The position numbers and the translations under genes were made by a program. A stretch of 64,000 bases of DNA from Heterostelium multicystogenum (Eukaryota > Evosea > Eumycetozoa > Acytosteliales > Acytosteliaceae): NCBI GenBank assembly GCA_003667245.1, contig RCNN01000160.1, positions 1-64,000 of the forward strand, in the 5' to 3' direction. Shown here piece by piece: positions 30,744-41,786 of the stretch (position 1 is the stretch's first letter; each line of letters begins with the position of its first letter). The notes under the pieces were generated by a model. It saw only the letters and a list, made by a program, of their open reading frames with translations, was not told the DNA's origin and ran no database searches.

Positions 30744-32414
30744 TTACAGAGTTATGACGGATTCGGTGGATTCCGGTGAAAAGGTGGCACTTTGCTTTGA
30801 TGCACGCGCCGACATCACCCGGTTACGCCCCGCATCCTTGGCGCGGTACAGCGCCTCGTCGGCCTGGGCGGCCATCATCAGGCTGTCGGAGCCGTCGCAG
30901 AGCTCCACCACGCCGGCACTGAACGTGCACCACAAATCCTGGGCTGGGCGGGATAGTGAATCTCGGCAAAGCGCCCGCGAATCTCGTCAAGTACTTGGCA
31001 AGCCCTGTCGAGGTCGGTGTCGGGCATCACGATGGCAAATTCTTCGCCGCCGTAACGGCCTATATAGTCGGTCTTGCGCAGGCGCTGCTGAGAAACAGCG
31101 CGAGGCTCTTGATCACCCGGTCGCCCATGGGGTGGCCGTGGCTGTCGTTGACCCGCTTGAAAGTGGTCGATGTCGAGCATCGCAAAACTCAGCGGCTTGC
31201 CCCTCGCGGCCGCGCGCGGAAGCTGCAGTCTTCGAGCAGTTGCAGGATGTGGGTGTGGTTGTACAGCCCGGTGAGGCTGTCGCGCACCATCCGCGCCTTG
31301 AGGTTGCGTGCCCGCGCGGCGCGGTTGCGTACGGTGGTGATCAGGTGCGGGGGCTTGATCGGCTTGGTGAGGAAGTCGTCGCCGCCTTCGCTCATGGCGT
31401 CCAGTTGCTTGTCCAGGTCGTCTTCTGCCGAGAGGTAGATGATCGGCACGCTGACGTAGCGGTCATTGTGACGGATCACCTTGGCCAGCTCGGTACCGGT
31501 GCAGGCCGGCATATACATGTCGAGGATGATCAGGTCGGGCTGGAAGTCCGCCAGCTCGGCCATGGCCTGGATCGGTTCGATCAGGGTGCGGGTAACGATA
31601 CCGGCGCTGTTGAGCAGGCGCTCGGTGTGCATCGCCTGGGCCCGCGAGTCGTCGATGATCAGCACTTTATAAGGTTCGTACTGGGCGACGCAGTCAGCAC
31701 TTCGATTTTTTTCCAGCAGGCTCGACGCCTCCAGAGTGCCGGTGAGGAACTCCTGGCCGCCGGCGCGCACGGCGGCCAGGCGGGTTGGGGTGTCGGTTTC
31801 GTGCAGGCTGAAAAACAGCAGTGGCAGCTTTTGCTCCAGGCCTTCCTGGGCTTCGGCGGCGAGCTTCAGGCCGAGGCCGGCGCCGCAGAAATCCACATCC
31901 ATCACAATGGCCGCCGGCAAGCGCTCGGCCATGGATGAGCGAAACGCCGCCACGCTGTCGAGGACTGGGCGCTCAAGCCGAAAAATTCCAGCTGCTTGGC
32001 CAGGCGGTCGGCGCGGTCGTGATCGGCCAGCATCACGTAGATCGGCTTGCGCATCGGCGGCAGCAGGGTTTGTTCCAGCTGGTCGCCCTGGCGCAGCCCG
32101 GTGCGCGACAGGCGCTGCATCAAACGGTTGAGTTCGGTGATCAGGTGGCTGCTCAGGCGGCCGCGGTTGTCGTCCACCGCCTTGAGTGAAGCGCCGATCT
32201 GGTGCGCCAGCTGGCCGTGTTCCGGCTGCTCGAAGCGCTCGGCAAAACGCAGCAGGCGCAGGTTGGCCTCACTGAGCTCGGACAAGTCAGTGGTCGACCA
32301 TTCGCTGCGTTGCAGGCGCTGCCAGATCTCAAGAATTTGACGTGCCTGATGAATTACCCGCTGGGCAAAATGGTGCTTGAGACGCTCACGGCTGGGGTCT
32401 TCTGGCTCGGTCAT
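30744..32414 (-). CDS. gcbA: Diguanylate cyclase with two receiver domains (GcbA type)
   Basis: Makes c-di-GMP. About 555 residues: an N-terminal helical region (1-110), a receiver-like domain (IYVMLADHDRADRLAKQLEFFG), a second receiver (VLIIDDSRAQAMHTERLL...LIILDMYMPACTGTEL) and a GGDEF domain with active motif GRYGGEEFAIVMP. The inhibitory-site RKTD sits five residues before it. In P. fluorescens GcbA promotes surface attachment. The order matches PA4843. Frame changes near 31970, 31205 and 31155, plus what looks like a compensated pair around 31690. Confidence 0.9.
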
Positions 32415-32688
32415 ATCCTGACTACTAGTTAGGCTGCATGCTGAGGTCGAACTGATGGCTCTATGCTAGCACCTCTTTTCCGTTGCACGAGTGTCATACG
32501 TCAATTAACTGCAAGGTCGCAGAGATTCATTTATCGACCCTGCAGTCGCGCGGGCGTAAACAGCGTGCATCCTTTATAGTCGAACCGCGTACTCGCGCCA
32601 CCCTGGCTAAAAGCGCCGCACTGCTCGGCACGATGGGGCAGGGTTGTGGTCGTAGCTATTGAACTCAAGTGATTGAAAGGATATCGCC

Positions 32689-33758
32689 ATGCTGGACTGG
32701 AAAAACCGCGCAGGCAGTGCAAAGGGCCCGGCCCCTGAAACCAAGTCGGCCCCCCGCAGCTATTTCCCGTAACCTGCTGATGAGCCGTGCGTTGCTCTCG
32801 CTGGTTGCGTTGTACCTGTTGGTCACCGGTGCCCTGGGTTGGTACTGGAGCGAAGAGCCTGCGTTGTTCCCGGTCCAGCAGAATGCGCAAATTGCCGCCG
32901 AGAAGGATGGCAAGCAGATGGTGGTGGGCTTTACCACCGTCGAAACCCTCAAGACGGTGGTGGGCACCCTGCTGAACAAGCCGGTGGCTACATTTCCAAC
33001 GACCGTTTTCCCGCCGGGCCTGTGGATGGACAACATGCCGAGCTGGGAGTACGGCGTACTGGTGCAGGTGCGTGACCTGACCCGTGCCCTGCGCAAAGGA
33101 CTTCGCCCGCTCCCAGTCGCAGTCGGCGGAAGACGCAGACCTGGCCAAGGCCGAACCGCGCTTCAACTTCGACAACAAGAGCTGGGTGCTGCCGTCCAGC
33201 GAGTCGGAATACCAGGAAGGCATCAATTCCCTGAGCCGCTACGAAGCGCGCTTGTCCGACCCGAATCAAAAAGGCGCGCTGTTCTATGCACGTGCCGACA
33301 ACCTCAACAACTGGCTGGGTGATGTGGCGACCCGCCTGGGTTCGCTGTCGCAACGGCTGTCGGCCAGTGTGGGGCGGGTCAAGCTCAACACCGCGCTGAA
33401 AACCGAAGCGCTGGCGCCGGGTGAAGTGCCCCAGGTCGACGAAGAAGTGGTGGAAACCCCATGGATGCAGATTGACAACGTGTTCTACGAAGCCCGCGGC
33501 CAGGCCTGGGCCCTGTCGCACCTGCTGCGCGCCATTGAAGTCGACTTCGCCGATGTGCTGGCCAAGAAAAACGCCACCGTCAGCGTGCGCCAGATCATTC
33601 GTGAGCTGGAAGCTTCGCAAGAGCCGGTATGGAGCCCGATGATTCTCAACGGCAGTGGCTTTGGCATCCTGGCCAACCATTCGCTGGTCATGGCCAACTA
33701 TATTTCCCGGGCCAACGCTGCAGTGATCGACCTGCGTCAGCTCCTGAACCAGGGTTGA
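32689..33758 (+). CDS. DUF2333 family protein
   Basis: About 356 residues, starting MLDWKNRAGSAKGPAPETKS, with one transmembrane helix (LLSLVALYLLVTGALGWYW) and a periplasmic remainder containing WMDNMPSWEYGVLVQVRDLTRALRKD and GFGILANHSLVMANYISRANAAVIDL. Function is unknown. It matches the PA4842 position. Frame changes near 32770, 32985 and 33100. Its stop overlaps the NUDIX start (TGATG). Confidence 0.85.
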
Positions 33759-34298
33759 TGATGGACGCTTCCACCAGGGAGGCAGCGCACCGCGCCGCCT
33801 CCGACGCCGAACTGATTGCCTGGGTCGACGAGCAGGACAACCTGCTCGGCAGCCTCGTACGTTTCCGATCTGCGCCGGCGCGGGCTGATCGGGCGCTGCA
33901 CCTTTATTTTCCTGTTCAACTCGGCCGGTGAGCTGTGTGTGCACCGGCGCACCCTGAGCAAAGCCATGTACCCGGGTTTCTGGGACACGGCGGCGGGCGG
34001 AATGGTGGCGGCCCACGAGTCCTATGCCGAATCGGCGGCTCGTGAGCTGGAAGAAGAGTTGGGCGTCAGCGGCGTCGAACTGACCGCCCACGATCACTTC
34101 TACTTCGAAGACGGCGACAGCCGGCTCTGGTGCACCTCGTTCTCGGCCGTGTGGGACGGGCCGCTGCGAATCCAGCCGGAAGAAGTCATGGAAGCGCGCT
34201 TTCTGCCCCTGGCGACGGTGCTTCAGGAGGCCGAGCAAAAGCCCTATTGCCCGGATGCCCAGGAAGGGTTGCGTCGTTATTTGGCCCTCCGTCGCTAA
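33758..34298 (+). CDS. NUDIX hydrolase
   Basis: Hydrolyses a nucleoside diphosphate linked to another moiety; substrate unknown. About 180 residues with the Nudix box GMVAAHESYAESAARELEEELGV (G x5 E x7 RELEEELG). It starts MMDASTREAAHRAAS. One frame change near 33865. Translationally coupled to DUF2333. The central TFIFLFNSAGELCVHRRTLSK is typical of isopentenyl-diphosphate-isomerase-like Nudix proteins. Confidence 0.9.
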
Positions 34299-34392
34299 AG
34301 TTGCATAAATTGGCGCCATTTGGCTCTTAGCAAGGGGCGTTTTTGCCGTTACACTGCGCGACTTTTCAGGCTGAACCGCTGTTGTTCCACCC

Positions 34393-34493
34393 TGTAGGAG
34401 CGAGCTTGCTCGCGAAAAACGTAAGCACGACGCGTGCTGTCTGAAGGCCCGCGTTATCGTTGACGACCTTCGCGAGCAAGCTCGCTCCTACAG
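34393..34493. repeat. REPIN, TGTAGGAGCGAGC variant
   Basis: TGTAGGAGCGAGCTTGCTCG and its inverse CGAGCAAGCTCGCTCCTACA flank about 60 bases containing GCGTTATCGTTGACG. It is a different REP subtype from the GTGGGAGCGGGC copies. It lies in the 300-base gap before the SUI1 gene. Confidence 0.88.
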
Positions 34494-34595
34494 TGGTTTG
34501 AACATCGGCGGTTCAGTAGCGCTGCCCCTGCCTGAGTGGGGCTTCGCGGTCGATGACCCCATCGATCAGTCTTTGTCCTCCCAAGAGGATTGCCG

Positions 34596-34969
34596 GTGGC
34601 CAAAAAAGCCGCATCCTTCGCCGCCCTTGGTGGCCTGGTATTTTCCACCGACGCAGGTCGACACTGCCCGGACTGTCGCCAGCCCGTGGACGCGTGTACC
34701 TGCAAAACAACCCTGATTCCCGAAGGCGATGGTATTGCCCGCGCGTTCGTCGCGAGAGCAAGGGCCGTGGCGGCAAGACAGTGACCACCATCACTGGCGT
34801 GCCCCTGGCCGAAGAAGCCTTGAAGGAACTGGCCACCACGCTGAAAAAGCGCTGTGGCACCGGTGGCGCCCTGAAAGACGGCGTGATCGAGATCCAGGGC
34901 GACCACGTCGAGTTGCTGTTGGCCGAGCTGATCAAGCTGGGTTACAAGGCGAAGAAATCCGGCGGCTAG
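34596..34969 (+). CDS. yciH: SUI1/eIF1-like translation factor YciH
   Basis: A 123-residue homologue of eIF1 (SUI1) proposed to affect start-codon choice. The GTG start at 34596 is preceded by AGAGGA. The N-terminus has CPDCRQPVDACTC, a possible zinc site. The SUI1 domain follows (GRGGKTVTTITGVPL, LKDGVIEIQGDHVELLLAELIKLGYKAKKSGG). One frame change near 34745. It lies upstream of speA, as in PA4840-4839. Confidence 0.88.
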
Positions 34970-35184
34970 CAGCCTCTGTGAAAACCACCCCGATAGCCCG
35001 CTGGCTGAACGCGAACTGTCGTCTTCCATGGTTTTCACACAGAGCCTGTTCCTGACCGGTGTCTAAACTCTGTCCTGCAAGTGGGGTCTACCCCTCTCAC
35101 AGGCAAATCGTCATTTTCATTCTTTAGACTGCGCCAGCCTCTGATCAGGCCGGTGCACTTCGACTTCATTTATAGGGGACTTCG

Positions 35185-37104
35185 ATGTCCGTACGACGCA
35201 CACGCAAAGACGATGGCAGCCAATGGACAGTTGCGGACAGCCGCAGTGTTTACGGGATTCGCCATTGGGGGGCCGGGTATTTCGCGATCAATGATGCCGG
35301 TCGCGTTGAAGTCCGTCCGAACGGCCCGAACAGCACGCCTGTGGACCTGTACGAGCAAGTCGACGAGCTGCGCAAAAGCGGCCTGTCCCTGCCGTTGCTG
35401 GTGCGCTTCCCCGACATCCTGCAAGACCGCGTGCGCCAGCTGACCGGCGCGTTCGACTCCAATATCGAGCGCCTGGAATACCAGAGCAAATACAACCGCG
35501 CTGTACCCGATCAAGGTGAACCAGCAGGAAGCGGTGATCGAGAACATCATCGCCACCCAGGACGTGTCCATTGGCCTGGAAAGCCGGCTCCAAGCCCGAG
35601 CTGCTGGCCGTGCTGGCCCTGGCGCCGAAAGGCGGCACCATCGTCTGCAAACGGTTACAAGGACCGTGAGTTCATCCGCCTCGCGCTGATGGGCCAGAAG
35701 CTGGGCCACAACGTGTTCATCGTGATCGAGAAAGAATCCGAAGTCGGCCTGGTGATCGAAGAAGCCGCCAACCTCAAGGTCAAGCCACAGGTGGGCCTGC
35801 GGGTGCGCCTGTCGTCCCTGGCGTCGAGCAAGTGGGCAGACACCGGTGGCGAGAAATCCAAATTCGGTCTGTCGGCGGCGCAATTGTTGTCGGTGGTCGA
35901 GCGCTTCCGCGCGGCGGGCCTGGACCAGGGCATCCGCCTGCTGCACTTCCACATGGGTTCGCAGATCGCCAACCTGGCCGACTACCAGCACGGGTTCAAG
36001 GAAGCCATTCGTTACTACGGCGAACTGCGCAACCTCGGCCTGCCGGTAGACCACATCGACGTGGGCGGCGGCCTGGGCGTGGACTACGACGGTACCCACT
36101 CGCGTAACGCCAGCTCGATCAACTACGACATGGACGACTACGCCGGCGTGGTTCGTGGGCATGCTCAAGGAATTCTGCGACGCGCAGAGCCTGCCGCACC
36201 CGAACATCTTCTCCGAGAGCGGCCGTTCCCTGACCGCCCACCACGCCATGCTGGTGGTGCAAGTCACCGACGTCGAGAAGCACAACGACGACGTGCCGCT
36301 GATCGAGAACAAGGAAAAGCCTGCCGGAAACCGTGCAATGGCTGGTGGACCTGCTGGGCCCGACCGACATTGAAATGGTCACCGAAACCTACTGGCGCGC
36401 CACTCACTACATGAGCGACGTGGCAACCCAGTACGCCGACGGCAAGATCACCCTGGCCGAGAAGGCCTTGGCTGAACAGTGCTACTTCGCCGTCTGCCGC
36501 CGCCTGCACGACTCGCTGAAAGCCCGCCAGCGTTCCCACCGTCAGGTGCTGGACGAGCTCAACGACAAGCTGGCCGACAAGTACATCTGCAACTTCTCGG
36601 TCTTCCAGAGCCTGCCGGACACCTGGGCCATCGGCCAGGTGCTGCCGATATTGCCGCTGCATCGCCTCGACGAAGAGCCGTTGCGCCGTGCGGTGCTGCA
36701 GGATTTGACCTGCGACTCCGACGGCAAGATCAAGCAGTACGTGGATGAGCAAAGCATCGAGACCAGCTTGCCGGTGCACGCCTGTGAAAGAAGGCGAGGA
36801 CTACCTGCTGGGGATCTTCCTGGTGGGTGCCTACCAGGAAATTCTCGGCGACATGCACAACCTGTTCGGTGACACCGACTCGGTGAACATCTACCAGCGT
36901 GACGACGGGTCGGTGTACAGCGCCGGGATCGAGACCCACGACACCATCGAAGACATGCTGCGCTACGTGCACTTGTCGCCGGAGGAGTTGATGACTCACT
37001 ACCGTGACAAGTGCGCCAGCGCGAAGATCACGGCGGCGGAGCGGACTCAGTTCCTGGATGCGTTGCGTCTTGGTTTGACGCGTTCGTCGTACCTGTCCTC
37101 GTAA
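35185..37104 (+). CDS. speA: Biosynthetic arginine decarboxylase
   Basis: PLP enzyme that turns arginine into agmatine for polyamine synthesis. About 637 residues. It starts [19 protein letters not shown]; the PLP-lysine region lies around 35505 in a shifted frame; then [32 protein letters not shown], and the C-terminal [19 protein letters not shown]. Frame changes near 35500, 35590, 35645, 36150, 36315 and 36780. All segments align in order without loss, so the gene is probably whole. Confidence 0.93.
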
Positions 37105-37152
37105 GCACACCGCTTCCAGGCTGACAAAGATCTCAATGTGACAGAGATCCAG

Positions 37153-37242
37153 TGTGGGAGCGGGCTTGCTCGCGAAGGCGGTGTGTCAGTCGATACATGT
37201 GCAGACTGATACACCGCCTTCGCGAGCAAGCCCGCTCCCACA
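37153..37242. repeat. REPIN
   Basis: GTGTGGGAGCGGGCTTGCTC and the inverse GAGCAAGCCCGCTCCCACA, with long complementary inner arms (GCGAAGGCGGTGT / ACACCGCCTTCGC), between speA and the hydrolase gene. Confidence 0.92.
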
Positions 37243-37285
37243 TTTGGATCGCCGCAAGTCCTGCAGTTTTTATAGGGCCTGAATA

Positions 37286-38151
37286 ATGTCGAAAAAACTC
37301 CTGCAAGTGTTCACTCTGGCCATCGCGACGCTGCTCGCAGCCTGCTCCCCGATCAAAGTGCTCAACGCACTCACCCCCACCAGCACCTTCACCAAAACAT
37401 CCGCCATCGCCTACGGCGATGACCCCCGCCAGAAACTCGATATCTACCGCCCCGTCACCGCCTTGCCCGACGCGCCCGTCGTGGTGTTTTTCTATGGCGG
37501 CAGCTGGAACAGCGGTTCCAAGGATGACTACGGGTTTTGTCGGCGAAGCGTTGGCCTCGCGCGGCATCGTGGTGGTGATCGCCGACTACCGGCTTTACCC
37601 GCAAGTACGCTACCCACGGTTTTTGCAGGACGGCGCCCAAGCAGTCGCGTGGGCGTATCAGCACAGTGCCGAATACGGCGGCGATCCCCGCAAGCTGTAT
37701 GTGATGGGCCACAGTTCCGGTGCCTATAACGCGGCAATGCTGGCACTGGACCCGCAGTGGCTGGCCGGGGTTGGCCTGTCGCCGTCAGTCTTCAAGGGAT
37801 GGATCGGCCTCGCCGGGCCGTATGATTTCCTGCCGATTGAAAACCTTGATGTGCGCCCGGTGTTCTTCTACCCGGACTCGCCGCCCGATTCCCAACCCAT
37901 CAACCACGTGAGCCAAAGCGCACCCCCCAGCCTGTTGATTGCTTCGGTGGGACGACAATCTGGTCAACCCCAAGCGCAACACCGGCGGGTTGGCGAAAAA
38001 GCTGCGAGCGGCGGGTGTGCCGGTGGAGGAGTTCTACTTCACCAAGACCAGCCACGCCACATTGGTGGCGTCGATGTCCCGGCCGCTGCGCTGGCTGGCG
38101 CCCGTATTGGACCGGGTCACGGCGTTTATCACGTTCACGCCGGGCCAGTAA
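37286..38151 (+). CDS. Alpha/beta hydrolase, probable lipoprotein
   Basis: About 288 residues. The signal peptide ends in a lipobox-like LLAACSP. Hydrolase features: VVVFFYGGSWNSGSK (oxyanion region), the nucleophile motif YVMGHSSGAYNAAMLAL, and a late His in KTSHATLV. It resembles carboxylesterase/kynurenine-formamidase-like enzymes; the substrate is unknown. Frame changes near 37535 and 37950. Its 3' end overlaps the convergent MATE gene by 17 bases. Confidence 0.85.
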
Positions 38152-39485
38152 GCCAGCGGTCCTGCTTGTTCAGGCGCCAGGCAATTGCCCACAGCGTCAG
38201 GCTGCGCAGGGCCATGAACAACAGGAAGGTTATCCACAAGCCGTGGTTGCCCAGGCCCTGCAAGGCCCAGGCGAAGGGCAGCACAATCACCACCGTCAGC
38301 AGCATGCCGTTGCGCATTTTCCGGGGCGCGGGTGGCGCCGATGAACAGGCCGTCCAGCAGGTAGCTCCACACGGCGATCAACGGCAGTACGGCGAGGTAG
38401 GGCAGGTAGATGTCGGCGGTTTCGCGCACGCTCGGGATATCGGTTTGCATGGCGATAAAACAGGTTGGCCGAACACGGCGAACAGGATCGCGAAGCCGAT
38501 ACTCGCCAGCAACGACCAACCACAGGCCACCACCAGCGAGCGGCGCAAGGCCTGGCGGTCGTGGGCGCCGATGGCGTGGCCGCACAAGGCTTCCACGGCG
38601 TGGGCCAGTCCGTCCAGGGCGTGGGCCGTCAGCAACAGACCATTGAGCAGCAGCGCATTCGCCGCCACCGTGGCATCCCCCAAGCGAGCGCCTTGCACGG
38701 TGATCATGAAAAACACCGATTGCAGGGCCAGGCTGCGGATGAAGATATCGCGGTTCACCGCCAGCAGCGGGCGCCAGCTTTGCCACAGCTTGAGCGCGGC
38801 CCAGGCGATATGGCCGGGGTAGGCGCGCAGGGCTTTTTTGGGTGAGGGCCAGGCCGAGCAGGGCGCCGGTCCATTCGGCGATCACCGAGGCGCGGGCCGA
38901 GCCGACCACGCCCCAATCCAGACCCAGCACGAACCACAGGTTGAGCGCGATGTTCACGAGGTTGGTGGTCAGCAGAATCGCCAGCGGCGCGCGGGCGTTC
39001 TGGGTGCCAAGGAACCAGCCCACCAGCGCATAGCTGGCCAGCGCTGCGGGCAGGCCGAGGAGCCGGGTGTGGAAGAATTCGCGGGTCAGCTGGTTCAGTT
39101 CGGGCGAGGGCTGCATCCAGTCCAGCACCAGGCCGCTTAACGGAATGCCGATGCTGCCGAGCACTATGGCCAGGCCCAGCGCCAGCAACAGCCCCTGCAA
39201 CAGAATCTGCCGCAGCGCCGCGCCATCACCACGCCCGGCGGCCTGGGCGGCAAACCCGGTGGAGCCCATGCGCAGGAAGCCCATGGCCCAGGCGAGGAAG
39301 GTGTACAGGCTGGCGCCAACGGCCACGGCGCCGAGTTGGTGGGCGTGGGCAGGTGGCCGATGACCATGCTGTCCACCAGCGCCACCAGTGGTACGGAGAT
39401 GTTCGACAAAATCATCGGCGCGGGCGAGGGCCCACACGCGGCGGTGGGTGGGGCGGTCGCGCCAGTCGGTTAGCAGGGAAGTCAT
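38135..39485 (-). CDS. MATE family efflux transporter
   Basis: About 449 residues with around 12 hydrophobic segments, expected to export drugs or metabolites against Na+ or H+. Features: YTFLAWAMGFLRMGSTGFAAQAAGRGD, LGTQNARAPLAILLTTNLVNIALNLWFVLGLDWGVVGSA and GLAHAVEALCGHAIGAHDRQAL, typical of the DinF branch. The ATG is at 39483-39485. Frame changes near 39420, 39350, 38840, 38470 and 38320. Confidence 0.9.
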
Positions 39486-39542
39486 GCGGGCTCCTTTGGG
39501 GAGCGGTAGTGTAACTGTCCTATAGCTACGCCGCAGGGCCAA

Positions 39543-39634
39543 TGTGGGAGCGGGCTTGCTCGCGAAAGCGGTGTGTCAGTCGCCGGATGTATTGGCTGAT
39601 CCACCGCTTTCGCGAGCAAGCCCGCCTCCCACAT
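39543..39634. repeat. REPIN
   Basis: TGTGGGAGCGGGCTTGCTCG and inverse arms with one extra C (CCCGCCTCCCACA), between the MATE gene and the DUF6124 gene. Confidence 0.9.
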
Positions 39635-39651
39635 TTTTGACCGCGTAGTGG

Positions 39652-39955
39652 TCAGGTTTTTGCGCGGGTGCAGGCATTCGATGGAGCGGTCGACGGTGGT
39701 CTTGGCAATTTCCAGCAGATGCCAAACCGCCAGGATCTTCGCGCGCTGCGGGCTTTCCAGCAGTTCGCCGCAATCAAGCGCAGTCGCCGAGGCGCTGCTC
39801 AGCAAGCTGGCGGTGTAGAGCAGGGAATCTTCGAAGCTCAGGTCTTCGTTGATGGTGTGGAAGCCTTGGGAGGGCAGGTAATGTTCGAGGGCGCGATTGA
39901 AGGCGGCGCGGTCGTTGAGGAGGTCGCTGGGTGGATCGGGGACGAGTTTATGCAT
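39652..39955 (-). CDS. DUF6124 family protein
   Basis: About 100 residues, MHKLVPDPPSDLLNDRAAFNRALEHYL..., with a Pro-rich start, then helices (FEDSLLYTASLLSSASATALDCGELLES, ILAVWHLLEIAKTTVDRSIECL). Function unknown. The open frame runs into the REPIN; with one A fewer in AAAAA near 39658 it stops at a TGA about 39652, which is more likely. It is preceded by structured leader copy B. Confidence 0.78.
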
Positions 39956-40138
39956 GGTGTAACTCCACTAGAAGGTAAGGAGCTGACACCCGCGCGACTA
40001 AACGAGGGTGGCGGCTGTACGCAGGTTAGTCGACCGGCTAGTGGAACCCGGCGCACCCGAAGGTGCCCTGCGCACAGCCGCCATGAAGCATGGCGACAAC
40101 TTGCGCTCATAATTCCGGGCGACTAAACCCGATCACTG
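39956..40138 (-). ncRNA. Structured 5' leader, copy B
   Basis: Homologue of the leader at 6540-6766. On the minus strand GGCGGCTGTGCGC (40082-40070) pairs with GCGTACAGCCGCC (40022-40010), with a G-U pair where copy A has G-C. The inner hairpin is CACC TTCG GGTG (40065-40054). Upstream CAGTGATCGGG and GTCGCCCGG blocks match copy A. GTTTAGTCGC occurs twice. The distance from the stem to the ATG (51 bases) is close to copy A (54). Confidence 0.65.
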
Positions 40139-40221
40139 ATATGCAGTGAAGGGCCGAAGACTAGCCACCCATCCCAACAGGCACAAGGCCGAAAGATTGT
40201 CTCGGAAACGTCCCTCAAATT

Positions 40222-40247
40222 AAAGGGATTTACCCTGCTGGCCCTTT
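40222..40247 (-). terminator. Terminator-like hairpin
   Basis: On the minus strand AAAGGG and CCCTTT pair just after the stop of the small membrane protein gene, followed by AATTT. Confidence 0.5.
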
Positions 40248-40248
40248 A

Positions 40249-40537
40249 TTAATGCACCACCCAACTGAGCACCCACAGCCCGAGCATCAACCAGATAATC
40301 CCCATGATGATCGAAGCCCGCATAAACGCGCGCACCGCCGAGTACAACAGCATCAAGCCGATAATCAGCATGAGGATGCTGATGATCGAGGTGTCCATCC
40401 AAGGATCTGGACAGCCCGTCGACAAGTCGCCGCCCGCGTGGGACAGGGTATTGAACAGCCCGCTGAACAACTCGACGATAAAGTGGATGATCTGGCCGAT
40501 CTTGAGACCCAGCCATCCCGAAAAAGTCTGTTTGCAT
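40249..40537 (-). CDS. Small membrane protein, unknown
   Basis: About 95 residues with an amphipathic N-terminus (KIGQIIHFIVELFSGLFNTL) and two hydrophobic helices (SIISILMLIIGLMLLYSAV, IIMGIIWLMLGLWVLSWVV). It starts MQTDFFG at 40537; an extra G near 40517 shifts the first residues. I recognise no family. It may be a small stress or envelope protein. Confidence 0.6.
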
Positions 40538-40700
40538 GTGTGTGTCCTGATAAGACGGTGGGCGTAGCTGCCGAACCTGAGCCTTTGTTCGTTATTGGCC
40601 CAAGCTAGTTCCCTTCTAGCATAGAGGTTTACGGGCCGTAGGGATTCACTTGCCTTCGCGCGGCTTGCGCCCGAAGCTATACACCTTCAGGGAGCTCCCC

Positions 40701-41010
40701 ATGAACCTCGATCACCTCACCGAACGCCTGCACCGCATCCGCGATACCAACGACTGGAAGCAGTTCCACAGCCCCAAGAACCTGGCCATGGCCCGCCAGC
40801 GTTGAAATGGCCGAGCTGGTGGAGATATTCCAGTGGTTGAGCGAAGAACCAGTCGCCGCAGTTGCCCGCCGACAAACTCGCCCATGCCGGCCAGGAAGTC
40901 GGTGACATCGTGCTGTACCTGCTGCTGTTGTTGCAGTGAGTTGGGGGTTGGACATGGATCAGGTGGTACAGGACAAGCTGGCCGACAGCGGAACGCGGTT
41001 TGCCAAATGA
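40701..41010 (+). CDS. MazG-like nucleotide pyrophosphohydrolase
   Basis: About 102 residues, starting MNLDHLTERLHRIRDTNDWKQFHSPKNLAM after GGGAGCTCCCC. The MazG-like helical fold shows EMAELVEIFQWLSE and EVGDIVLYLLLL, which supply the metal-binding Glu/Asp residues. It probably hydrolyses a nucleoside triphosphate to remove unwanted nucleotides. At least four frame changes in 310 bases. Its stop overlaps the cmoM ATG. Confidence 0.78.
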
Positions 41011-41760
41011 GCGACCGTCATTTCGACCAGTTGGCCACCCGTTTCGCCGAGAAGATCTATGGCGGTGGCAAGGGCGCGATTCGCCTGGCGGTGCTGCAGG
41101 CCGACCTGATTTGAAGCGCTGCCGGACCGCCCGCTGCGGGTACTGGATATCGGCGCGGGGGCTGGGCCATTATGTCGCTGGTGGCTGGCCGAGCGCGGCC
41201 ATGATGTTAACCCTGGCCGAACCCGCCGAGCCGATGCTCGAAGGCGCCCGCCAGCGTTTCGCCGAAGCCGGGCAGACAGCCACGTGTCATTCAAGCCCCC
41301 TGGCAAGACCTGCTGGGCCAGCTCACCGAACCCTATGACCTGTGCTGGTGCCACGCCGTGCTGGAGTGGCTGGCCAACCCATGCGATCCTGCCGGTGCTG
41401 CACCAGTTGACGCGCGCCCGGTGGCTGGCTGTCGCTGGCTTTCTATAACCGCGACGCCTTGATTTACCGCAACCTGCTCAAAGGCCACTTCCGCAAAATG
41501 CGCCAAAACGACATGGCCGGCGAAAAGCAGAAGCCTTACCGCCGCAACAAACCCCTGGACCCACGGGAGTTGGCGACGCAACTAGAGGGCCTGGGCAGGT
41601 CGAAACCCAAAGTGGCGTGCGGTGTTCCACGACTATATGCCGGTGGAATTCCAGGCCCGCGCCGAGTTGCAGGATTTGTTGGAGATGGAGCTCGCACACC
41701 GTCGTCACCCAAGCTTTGCCGGACGGGGCGTTATTTGCACTGGATCTGCCGTCCGGTTAA
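41007..41760 (+). CDS. cmoM: tRNA 5-carboxymethoxyuridine methyltransferase
   Basis: SAM-dependent methylation of cmo5U at tRNA position 34 to the methyl ester. It starts MSDRHFDQLATRFAEKIYGG, typical of CmoM, then a SAM site readable across frames (VLDIGAGAG), a CHAVLEWLANP stretch, SLAFYNRDALIYRNLLKGHFRK and YRRNKPLDPRELATQLEGLG. About 252 residues. Frame changes near 41115, 41160, 41280, 41340, 41385, 41605, 41725 and 41755. Confidence 0.85.
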
Positions 41761-41786
41761 GCGGCCCAGCTCTGCGGAGGTTCGAA

